Source: Anaerolineaceae bacterium (GTDB taxonomy: Bacteria; Chloroflexota; Anaerolineae; Anaerolineales; Villigracilaceae). From it: a stretch of DNA of 58,954 bases. The position numbers were made by a program, and so were the translations under genes. Below the pieces are notes generated by a model. It ran no database searches, had not been told where the DNA came from, and saw only the letters and a program-made list of their open reading frames with translations. Numbering within the stretch: the first letter of the stretch is position 1; the number at the start of each line of letters is the position of its first letter. The stretch covers positions 1-58,954 of the forward strand of contig VFKN01000039.1 of assembly GCA_009885525.1 (NCBI GenBank). The letters run 5' to 3'. Below are positions 35,801 through 42,272 of this stretch, piece after piece.

Positions 35801-37016
35801 TTCGACCATGTCCGGCTATGTCAAAGACAAACCCGTTCAATTAAAAGGCATTATTGAACCCAACCTGCCGACCGTTCGCGCAGATACCATCCGCATCCGC
35901 CAGGTGATGCTCAACCTGATTTCAAACGCCGCCAAATTCACAGATGAGGGCGATATCATCGTTGAAGTCGGCGTGAAACCCGGACCGACAGGGCGCAAAG
36001 AATTACGCGTTAGTGTTATCGATTCGGGGCCGGGCATTGGACCAGATGATCAGGCAAAACTTTTCCAGGCCTTCTCTCAAGTGGACGACTCGGCCACCCG
36101 CAAAACCGGCGGAACTGGTCTTGGCCTTTCGATCTGTCTGGAACTGGTGAAAATGCACGGCGGACGAATCTGGGTTGAAAGCGAAGTTGGAAAGGGAAGC
36201 ACATTCAGCTTTACCCTGCCGCTATTCCGCAAAGAAAAAGAGGAAGAAGCAAATCCCAGCGCGCCGAAAATCATCCTTGCCATCGATGATGACCCGCAGG
36301 TAATCAGTTTATATGAAAGATACCTGCAGCCACAAGGCTATCAAGTCGTTTCAGTATCAGACCCGGCACACGCACTGGAACGCGTAAAACAGCTCAAGCC
36401 ATTTGCCATAACTCTTGATATTATGATGCCCAACATTGACGGCTGGCAGATTTTGGATGCGCTCAAAAGCGATCCTGAAACACGCTTCATTCCTGTAATC
36501 GTTTGCAGTATTTTAGAAGACCTCGAAAAAGGATTCAGCCTGGGCGCAGCCGATTACCTCGTCAAACCGATTTTGGAAGACGACCTTGTTAATGCGCTGG
36601 ACAGACTAAACGCAGACGGTTCCATTCGTGAAGTCCTGGTGATTGATGACGACCCGAATGACCTGCGGTTAATTGGGAAAATATTGACTGATGACGGAAG
36701 GTACAAAGCCATCCTCGCTGAGGGCGGAAGAAAGGGCTGGGATATTATCTCCTCAGGAAACCCGCCGCACGCCGTTATTCTTGACATGTTCATGCCCGAA
36801 ATGGACGGGTTTGAGATCCTCGGAAAAATGCGCTCAGAAGATAAATTGCGCGACATCCCCGTTGTTGTCATCAGCGGCATGGAATTAACCCTCGAACAAA
36901 AGAATCAATTAAATGAATTTGGCCAGAGGCTTTTGTCCAAAGGTTCATTTAACGAAAAAGAATTACTTACAACCATCCAACGCACACTGGAACGGGCACA
37001 CAAAGCAAACAAATAG
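32784..37016 (+). CDS. hybrid histidine kinase: half-GAF, 2 GAF, 2 PAS, GAF, HisKA, HATPase, 2 receivers
   Basis: The 1410-residue protein has no membrane helix. A basic, proline- and alanine-rich leader (residues 1-90) starts PKKPKTNNRLDKLFHDIQPE. Then come the C-terminal half of a GAF (about 93-148, ending LSLALENARLFQDAQ), GAF (150-313), GAF (320-485), PAS (488-605), PAS with PAC (612-735), and an array-type GAF (740-905, FYHAGIFIVEE). HisKA has H929 in MSHELRTPLN; HATPase has DSGPGIG and GGTGLGLSI. Receiver 1 has D1212 and the usual Lys-Pro (YLVKP). Receiver 2 has D1334, but its conserved lysine K1386 is followed by glycine (LLSKGSF). It is the only kinase among the seventeen plus-strand genes and so the likely hub. 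The start overlaps parA by 35 nt; GAGGAA lies about 10 nt upstream. Confidence 0.9.
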   Translation: MPKKPKTNNRLDKLFHDIQPEESVASAKRKTKAEKEPAAPIDAPLPAPKAARQKLKEATAAPQPVIQSAEPALVSSEPAIRQKANAEASSYSVNIQTGYSDWSTLLIADENADREWTEDEQLLVQQVSDQLSLALENARLFQDAQERASELTLINRIVSAVTGATEVNEALQAVVHEIVEAYPVVRGGITLMNEDKKSLTLIVSHSKNNVKSPIGLNIPIEGNIATQAVINTHKPYIIDKPADNPENPPELREAFRKLGVTYSAIFPIVANGLVVGTLGVDMDQPDANLTPRQIDLLEKALAPVSTAISRLRAEEALSRRANEMTALAQIGRDISSTLNTEEVLNKISVYILDLLRCISTAVYLPDANFKVLQPVATAGLEAEEIKNNPLVIGMGIIGNIALTKIGEINNDVTNDPRASNIKDTETVEHEHLMAVPILTQDNLRGVLAVWRIGAGQDFVESEFSFLTSLAQQIATSLENARLFQEAQKFKLGIDRTDNAVFITDPDGVIQYTNPGFEKVYGYTNEEALGKTPRIIKSGLISEDGYKSFWATLLSGGTASGELINKTKDGRNIPISGANTAILDENGKILGYLAVHQDISERKKSEEALRNIQERYALAAEGANDGLWDWDIANDTIYYSPRWKSMLGFEEHELTRGFQDWEDLIHPDDHDHATQALNEYLEQIAETYNVEIRLRHKDGTWRWIQDRGKAVFDANGKAIRMAGSHSDVTGRRQAEESIRRRNEYLAASSEIGKIVTSTLDLNSIFARTVNLINERFKFYHAGIFIVEETGFKAVLREATGNAGAEMKKNKHTLQVNSTSIVGRVTSEGHSVVVNDVMDDPLHRPNPLLPETRAEAAIPLKLGSRIIGAIDIQSKTAGAFIEDDIAVLQTLADQIAVSIDNARSFELSQQAVMDMREVDRVKSQFLANMSHELRTPLNSIIGFSRVILKGIDGPITELQQQDLSAIYNSGQHLLGLINDILDFAKIEAGKMELAFDEVNMADITSSVLSTMSGYVKDKPVQLKGIIEPNLPTVRADTIRIRQVMLNLISNAAKFTDEGDIIVEVGVKPGPTGRKELRVSVIDSGPGIGPDDQAKLFQAFSQVDDSATRKTGGTGLGLSICLELVKMHGGRIWVESEVGKGSTFSFTLPLFRKEKEEEANPSAPKIILAIDDDPQVISLYERYLQPQGYQVVSVSDPAHALERVKQLKPFAITLDIMMPNIDGWQILDALKSDPETRFIPVIVCSILEDLEKGFSLGAADYLVKPILEDDLVNALDRLNADGSIREVLVIDDDPNDLRLIGKILTDDGRYKAILAEGGRKGWDIISSGNPPHAVILDMFMPEMDGFEILGKMRSEDKLRDIPVVVISGMELTLEQKNQLNEFGQRLLSKGSFNEKELLTTIQRTLERAHKANK

Positions 37017-37028
37017 GAGTTTATAACA

Positions 37029-38690
37029 GTGTCATTCATCATCAAATGCCTCGATTGTGGACATAACGCCCCATACTACCCGACCTCCACGACCTGTCCA
37101 AAATGCAACAGCCAATGGCGTGAAGCAGAATACGATTACGAAATGCTGGCAACAACGCTGCTCGTCAAATTTGCCACCCGCCCCATGGATCTCTGGCGCT
37201 ATCGGGAGCTATTGCCTGTACGCAACCCGAACATCAGTTTATCGCTCGGCGAAGGCGGCACACCGCTCATCCGCGCAGTGAACCTTGGAATGATGCTTGG
37301 CTGCCCCAACATCTTCATCAAAGATGAACGCCAGGGACCGACCTCTTCATTCAAAGACAGGCAAGCTTCCGTTACGATCGCCGCGCTCAAAGAAGCGGGC
37401 ATCACCGAAATGGTGGCAGCCTCCACGGGCAATGTCGCGATTTCCTATTCTGCATACGCCTCGCGCGCCGGCATGAAATTATGGGCATTCGTCACCAGCC
37501 TTGTGCCGGCAATGAAGATGCGCGAGATCGCGCTATACGGAAGTCAGGTGATCAAGATCACCGGCTCATACGATCAGTGCAAACAAGTTGCGGCTGAATT
37601 CGCCCGCCAGCGTAACTTATATCAAGACATGGGCGCGCGCACGATCACATCGATTGAAGCAATGAAAACCATCGCGTTTGAAATCGCGGAACAAATAACC
37701 GCCATTCACGGACCAGGCACAAATACTCCCCTGCGCACTCCCGACTGGTATGTGCAAGCCATCAGCGGCGGCATGGGACCGCTGGGTGTTTACAAAGGCT
37801 TCCGCGAAATGAAACAAATGGGATGGGTAGACCGCATCCCCGCCTTTGCCCCCATCCAAGCGGAAGGCTGCGCCCCGATGGTGGAAAGCTGGAAAAAAGG
37901 ATTGGACAAAGTCGAGCCGGTCATCTCCCCCAAGACGCGCATCGAAACCCTCGCCACCGGTGACCCGGGACGCGCGTATGAATTCCTGCGCCAGATTGTG
38001 GATAGTTCAAAAGGCGTCTTTGAAAGCGTCCCTGACGAAGACGCTTTCCGCGCAATGCACATCCTCGCGAAAATGGAAGGCATCTCTGCGGAGCCTGCCG
38101 CGGGCGTAGCCTTCGCGGGCTTGTTCAAATTGATCCGCGCGGGCATTATCAAACCGAGTGACACGGTCGTCGTCAACTGCACCGGACACACCATGCCCGC
38201 TGATGCGAGCATCCTCGGCGAGAACTGGTCGCGCGATGTTAAGTTCCCAACCAAACAACGCGACGATGAAACTCCGCGCGAAGGTTTACTCTCCGCGCTG
38301 ACGCAAGTCGCACCGGAACGTTTCCCCAAGATCGCAATCGTGGAAGATACCACCGAAGCGCGCCGCCTCATCCGCCGAATTTTACAGTCGCAAGGAAATT
38401 TCACCATCATCGAAGCCAGCAACGGACGCGAAGGTCTTGAATTGATCCAGCGCGAATTACCAGACCTCGTGATCCTAGACCTGATGATGCCCGAAATGGA
38501 CGGCTTCACGGTGATTGAAGCATTGCGCGCAAAACCAGAGACCGCCACCATCCCAGTAATTGTAGCAACCGCCAAAGAACTCACCCCCGATGAAAAGAAC
38601 AGACTCGGCGGACAAATTCAATCACTCATGCAAAAAGGCGATTTCCTAAATGATGAGTTCCTCGAAGAAGTAAAGTCGCTCATTAAATAA
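37029..38690 (+). CDS. threonine synthase fused to a C-terminal receiver domain
   Basis: The start is GTG 37029 behind AGGAG (37015-37019). Residues 1-30 form a zinc-ribbon-like head with C7, C10, C23 and C26. Residues 40-415 are a fold-type II PLP enzyme of the threonine synthase family: PLP lysine K109 in GPTSSFKDRQA, ASTGN at 131-135, and a glycine-rich phosphate loop GGMGPLG at 247-253. Threonine synthase converts O-phosphohomoserine to threonine. Residues 432-553 are a complete receiver domain: E439-D440, phosphoacceptor D484 in LVILDLMMPEMDG, T514, and K536 followed by glycine (LMQKGDFL), as in the last receiver of the kinase 12 bp upstream. The join runs through in frame with no stop or lost domain. 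It may be phosphorylation-controlled, or the enzyme part may have another role. Confidence 0.87.
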   Translation: MSFIIKCLDCGHNAPYYPTSTTCPKCNSQWREAEYDYEMLATTLLVKFATRPMDLWRYRELLPVRNPNISLSLGEGGTPLIRAVNLGMMLGCPNIFIKDERQGPTSSFKDRQASVTIAALKEAGITEMVAASTGNVAISYSAYASRAGMKLWAFVTSLVPAMKMREIALYGSQVIKITGSYDQCKQVAAEFARQRNLYQDMGARTITSIEAMKTIAFEIAEQITAIHGPGTNTPLRTPDWYVQAISGGMGPLGVYKGFREMKQMGWVDRIPAFAPIQAEGCAPMVESWKKGLDKVEPVISPKTRIETLATGDPGRAYEFLRQIVDSSKGVFESVPDEDAFRAMHILAKMEGISAEPAAGVAFAGLFKLIRAGIIKPSDTVVVNCTGHTMPADASILGENWSRDVKFPTKQRDDETPREGLLSALTQVAPERFPKIAIVEDTTEARRLIRRILQSQGNFTIIEASNGREGLELIQRELPDLVILDLMMPEMDGFTVIEALRAKPETATIPVIVATAKELTPDEKNRLGGQIQSLMQKGDFLNDEFLEEVKSLIK

Positions 38691-38706
38691 TTATCTTACG
38701 CAGAGT

Positions 38707-38757
38707 ATCCCGAAGGTTTCCTATAAACTTTACACAGCCGATCAAACCTTCGGGACG
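38707..38757. repeat. CCCGAAGGTTT palindromic element, copy 2
   Basis: ATCCCGAAGGTTT pairs with AAACCTTCGGGACGG across about 25 nt. It lies 17 nt after the stop of the threonine synthase fusion, at the end of the plus-strand block. A run of T residues at 38781-38792 lies some 25 nt further on, too far for a textbook terminator, but the hairpin could still reduce read-through into the transporter gene. Confidence 0.7.
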
Positions 38758-38814
38758 GTACATAACATCAGTAAATAGCGTTTTTTTTTTTACTAAACAC
38801 AAAGGCTGGTAACT

Positions 38815-39762
38815 TTGCAAAAAAAGCAAACGGCTGGAATTCTAGCTGCTTTTAGTTCAGCGTTTTTTCTTGGATTAGCGCCTGTCTTCGGCAAACTAGC
38901 CATCAATCAAGGGTTTACACCTTTCGCTGTTGTTGCGCTACGCACAAGTTTTGCCGCCGCGATTCTGCTGGTCGTCATTGCATTGTTTTACCGCCAATTT
39001 TTATATATCTTTCCTGTCGGTTTGGTGGGATGTATGCTTGCAGGCGCAATCAATGGATTGGGCTCATTGCTTTATTACCTTGCATTGCAACGACTCAACG
39101 CAAGTGTGGGGCAATTGTTATATTCGCTTTATCCCTTCTTCGTGGCACTCTGGCTGATCCTTGACCATCAACCCCCAAGCCGTCTTACATTTGTCCGCAT
39201 CGGGCTTGCCACGATCGCCGTGCTCTTGTTGACAAGTATTCCTGAACGTTCAGCGGATTTTATAGGCGTGTTGATGATGCTCGGCGCTGCGACCTTGTAT
39301 GCCATGCACCTGCCCATTAATCAACGTGTGCTTTTTGAAGTGCCAGCCCCGACCGTTGCTTTATACACGCTGCTTTCGATGAGTGCGGTAGTTGTCCCCG
39401 CCTATTTTCTATTTGACCGCGCCTGGCCTCAAACGGATGTCCCCTGGCTGCCGGTTATGGGATTAACCCTCGTCACAGTTTTCTCGCGGATCGCGCTTTT
39501 TCTGGGTGTAAAGAAAATTGGCGGAATGCAAACTGCCTTACTGGGTCTCGGTGAACTTTTAATTGCAATCGTATTCAGCAGCATTTGGCTGGGAGAGAGT
39601 TTGACCATCCTACAGTGGATAGGAGCAATCGCGCTTGGGCTGAGTTTGATATTGGTCATGTTTGAAAGCCCCGCGCCGCCCACACACAGCGGAACAACCG
39701 GCTGGCTCTCATGGATCCGCGCGCCGGGATTACCGAAGGATATTTTTGGGCCTTATGAATAA
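38815..39762 (+). CDS. EamA/DMT-family transporter
   Basis: The 315-residue protein has about ten membrane helices in two similar halves, as expected for EamA (drug/metabolite transporter) permeases. The first half opens AFSSAFFLGLAPVFGKLAI and shows ALRTSFAAAIL; the second half ends with an IVFSSIWLGESLTILQWIG-type segment, the usual EamA hallmark. The start is TTG 38815, with AAAGG at 38801-38805; no upstream ATG is available in frame. Substrates in this family range from amino acids to nucleotide sugars and cannot be predicted here. It is separated from the sensor block by palindrome copy 2 and ends at a two-way terminator facing a convergent gene. Confidence 0.85.
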   Translation: MQKKQTAGILAAFSSAFFLGLAPVFGKLAINQGFTPFAVVALRTSFAAAILLVVIALFYRQFLYIFPVGLVGCMLAGAINGLGSLLYYLALQRLNASVGQLLYSLYPFFVALWLILDHQPPSRLTFVRIGLATIAVLLLTSIPERSADFIGVLMMLGAATLYAMHLPINQRVLFEVPAPTVALYTLLSMSAVVVPAYFLFDRAWPQTDVPWLPVMGLTLVTVFSRIALFLGVKKIGGMQTALLGLGELLIAIVFSSIWLGESLTILQWIGAIALGLSLILVMFESPAPPTHSGTTGWLSWIRAPGLPKDIFGPYE

Positions 39763-39804
39763 AAAACGTCCCGAAGGTTTTTACTCAAACCTTCGGGACG
39801 TTTT
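39763..39804. terminator. bidirectional terminator formed by palindrome copy 3
   Basis: AAAACGTCCCGAAGGTTT (39763-39780) and its exact reverse complement (39787-39804) form an 18-bp perfect stem with a 6-nt loop. A T-rich tract follows on the plus strand (39808-39817), and A residues precede the stem, giving U residues on the minus strand. It sits between the convergent transporter (ends 39762) and regulator (ends 39816), as expected for a shared terminator. The arms match the palindromes at 1611 and 38707. Confidence 0.85.
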
Positions 39805-39815
39805 CTGTTTTTTTT

Positions 39816-40550
39816 TTATTTATCGCCTTCGTATAAATAACCTGTGCCGCGCACGCTGACGATGCGCTCAGATAACGAGGGGAATTTCTCCAGTTTGTGG
39901 CGCAGACGGCTGACGAGGGGGCGCAAAATTTCAGGGGCTTCGCGCTGGGTTGTATCATATCCTTGCACAAGCAAAACCAATTCACGATGCGAGAAAACTT
40001 TGCCTTCATTCTCCATCAAAATCCGCAGCAACCGGCCTTCAGCGGGTGTGAGATGTTCAATCTTGCTTTTGTGTTTAATCTGACGGCGGGACAGGTCAAC
40101 ATTCGTGCCGTCCTTTAAGTTAAAGATAACAATGGCGTCATCCACTACGTCATTTGTACCAGCATTGCTGATGTGCGACTTGCCCGAGCGGCGCGCCAAT
40201 CCCTTTTTGACGCTGGCAATGATCTGCGCGGGAGAAGCAGGCTTCGTTAAATAATCATGAATACGCAAGCGTAAGGCTTGAACAGCAGTTTCCGTCGAAC
40301 TGAAAGCGGTGAGCAGAATCACTTCGGTTTCGGGTGCGATTTGATTAACCACCTGAATCACCTCGAGGCCGTCCATGCCGGGCATGCGCAAGTCCACGAT
40401 CATCAGGTCAACGGGGTACATGCGGACATACTCAACTGCCGCCTGACCATTGGGCGCGGAGTTTACGTTATAGCCTTCGAGTTTAAGAATATCGGAAAGA
40501 GATTGACGTGCAACGGGTTCATCATCAACGACAAGAAGATTTGATTTCAT
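39816..40550 (-). CDS. response regulator with OmpR/PhoB-type winged helix
   Basis: The 244-residue protein has a receiver domain (acidic pair D9-D10 in LLVVDDEPV, phosphoacceptor D53 in IVDLRMPGMDG, lysine in YLTKPASP) and a C-terminal winged-helix DNA-binding domain at about 155-244 (LTPAEGRLLRILMENEGKVF, VSRLRHKLEK, VRGTGYLYEG). It is therefore a transcription factor. The start at 40550 has GGAGG 6 nt upstream; a longer frame to 40586 adds only residues inside the preceding gene. The ATG overlaps the stop of the upstream kinase as ATGA, so the two are coupled and the kinase is the probable partner. The linker of about 45 residues is longer than usual. Confidence 0.9.
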   Translation of the reverse strand: MKSNLLVVDDEPVARQSLSDILKLEGYNVNSAPNGQAAVEYVRMYPVDLMIVDLRMPGMDGLEVIQVVNQIAPETEVILLTAFSSTETAVQALRLRIHDYLTKPASPAQIIASVKKGLARRSGKSHISNAGTNDVVDDAIVIFNLKDGTNVDLSRRQIKHKSKIEHLTPAEGRLLRILMENEGKVFSHRELVLLVQGYDTTQREAPEILRPLVSRLRHKLEKFPSLSERIVSVRGTGYLYEGDK

Positions 40551-42127
40551 TGTTTTCCTCCAAGAGGCATAAAGATACGGAAGCATGCGCCAGGTGCGCG
40601 ATCTGCGAGCAGCTCAAGCGAGCCTCCGTGCGCGGTAACTATATTGTAACTCACTGTTAACCCCAAACCTGTGCCACCTTCTTTGGTGCTAAAAAATGGC
40701 TCGAAAATATTCGCTTGTTTCTCCTTTGGAATTCCCTCGCCGTTATCGTGGAAGATGATTTCAACACCGTCCTTTAATGCGCGGGCTGTGATTTTTAATA
40801 CGCCTCCTTCGGGCATGGCATCTGCGGCATTCAAAATTAAATTAATGAACACCTGCTGAATTTGACTCCCTACCGCCATAATGGTCGGAATCTTGCCGAT
40901 AAAATCAACAATGATCGTGACATTGTCTTCCTTCAATTGCTTCGACATTAAGTTTAGGATGTATTTCAATATGTCGGCAATATCCACTTTTTCGAGCGAG
41001 GTTGCACCGGGACGGTAAAAGTCCAACATGCGGCGGACGGTGAGAATCAATCGCTCCAACTCGGTGCGGGCAAGCTCAAAATATTCCTTGCGCTTGTCTT
41101 CGGGCAGGTCTTCGCGCCCGGCAAGGTGCAGGCAATTTTGAACAGCCTGCAATGGATTGTTAACCTCATGCGCAATGGAAGCGCTTAAGCGTCCGGCGGC
41201 GGCCATTTTTTCGGCTTGAAGCAAAGCCTTTTGAGATTCTTCAATTTTGCGAACATACGCCAGTTGCTCGGCATACAAGCGCGAATTTTCCAACGCGACC
41301 GCAGCCTGACGCGCAAGGATTTGAAACATCTCGAAATCTGATTCGTGAAACGGAGGTTCTTTGGCTTCGCGCGCGGCATACAGGAGCATGCTTAAATTCG
41401 GGCGGAGGATCGGCACGAGAATAACAGCACCCAACTCGAGATTAGCAAGAAGCGTTTTCAGGGTGGGGTTACCCGGCCCGTTGACGTTGACCATCATCGG
41501 CGCGAGGGAACTATCCGTGGGGGTAATCAAATCCAAATGTTCCTGTAAAAAAACCGAACCGCGCGAGGTCAGCAGGGAAAATTCATTCGTCTCGAAATTT
41601 TTCTGATAACAGGCGACATGCGAAGATTGCAAACGCTCGCTGATGGCGGTGATAATCAGGTCGAGCAAAGGCTCGCGGCGTGTTTCTGAAAGTAAAGATT
41701 CGGTAACAGAAAAAAGCGGACGTAATGCCTGCGTGCGCGCGGCATCTTTTTTTTGCTGGCTGTCTGCGAGCGCAAGTTTAACTGCGTCGATCAATTCGCT
41801 GCCCTGACCAAAAGGCTTGAGGATGAGACCATCCACGCCCTGACGCAACGCGCGGATGGCCGTCTCAACTGTGCCGTGTCCGGTCATGATGAGAATGGCC
41901 GCGCCGGGCTGCAAGCGCTGGGCGTGTTGAATCACTTCGAAGCCGTCCACTTCGGGCATGCGAATATCGACGAGCAGCAAGTCTATTTTATTTTCTTTAA
42001 GATAATCAATGGCAGCGCGCGGATCGGTATTCGTCTCCACTTTATAACCGGCGCGAGTCAGCAGGCGCTTACATAAAAGCGCAATGCCGGGTTCATCATC
42101 AACTACGAATACGAAGGGTGTTTCCAT
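40547..42127 (-). CDS. histidine kinase with N-terminal receiver and GAF domain
   Basis: The 526-residue soluble protein has a receiver domain at about 4-118 (D10-D11, phosphoacceptor D54 in LLVDIRMPEVDG, K104 in ILKPF). A GAF-like domain follows (about 135-290, ending AAVALENSRLY), then HisKA with H320 in SIAHEVNNPLQ and HATPase with DNGEGIP and GGTGLGLTV. The HEVNNPL form is typical of NtrB-like kinases. A receiver placed before the kinase core suggests it is itself modulated by another kinase, for example the one encoded upstream at 42273-44867. It overlaps the regulator gene by 4 nt. There is no transmembrane segment. Confidence 0.9.
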   Translation of the reverse strand: METPFVFVVDDEPGIALLCKRLLTRAGYKVETNTDPRAAIDYLKENKIDLLLVDIRMPEVDGFEVIQHAQRLQPGAAILIMTGHGTVETAIRALRQGVDGLILKPFGQGSELIDAVKLALADSQQKKDAARTQALRPLFSVTESLLSETRREPLLDLIITAISERLQSSHVACYQKNFETNEFSLLTSRGSVFLQEHLDLITPTDSSLAPMMVNVNGPGNPTLKTLLANLELGAVILVPILRPNLSMLLYAAREAKEPPFHESDFEMFQILARQAAVALENSRLYAEQLAYVRKIEESQKALLQAEKMAAAGRLSASIAHEVNNPLQAVQNCLHLAGREDLPEDKRKEYFELARTELERLILTVRRMLDFYRPGATSLEKVDIADILKYILNLMSKQLKEDNVTIIVDFIGKIPTIMAVGSQIQQVFINLILNAADAMPEGGVLKITARALKDGVEIIFHDNGEGIPKEKQANIFEPFFSTKEGGTGLGLTVSYNIVTAHGGSLELLADRAPGACFRIFMPLGGKQ

Positions 42128-42193
42128 ATATGCTCGCTATATCAAAAAAATCTAAACACAACACTTGCACCGCGCTGCGGATGCAGTGCAGGT

Positions 42194-42270
42194 AAGGATA
42201 CGAAGTACACAAAGGGGGAATTTTGCATTTTATTTTTTCCTTCGTGACCTTTGTGTCCTTCGTGTTTAAG
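42194..42270. repeat. ACGAAG-ACACAAAG palindromic element, copy 1
   Basis: ACGAAGTACACAAAG (42200-42214) pairs with CTTTGTGTCCTTCGT (42249-42263) at 14 of 15 positions around an AT-rich middle. The element occupies most of the 145-bp gap between the two minus-strand kinases. A related element lies at 55694-55766. Nothing else is visible in this gap. Confidence 0.65.
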
Positions 42271-42272
42271 AA

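Noticed and set aside
37790..38584. 264-codon minus-strand frame
   Set aside because: It lies opposite the threonine synthase-receiver fusion and shows no domain.
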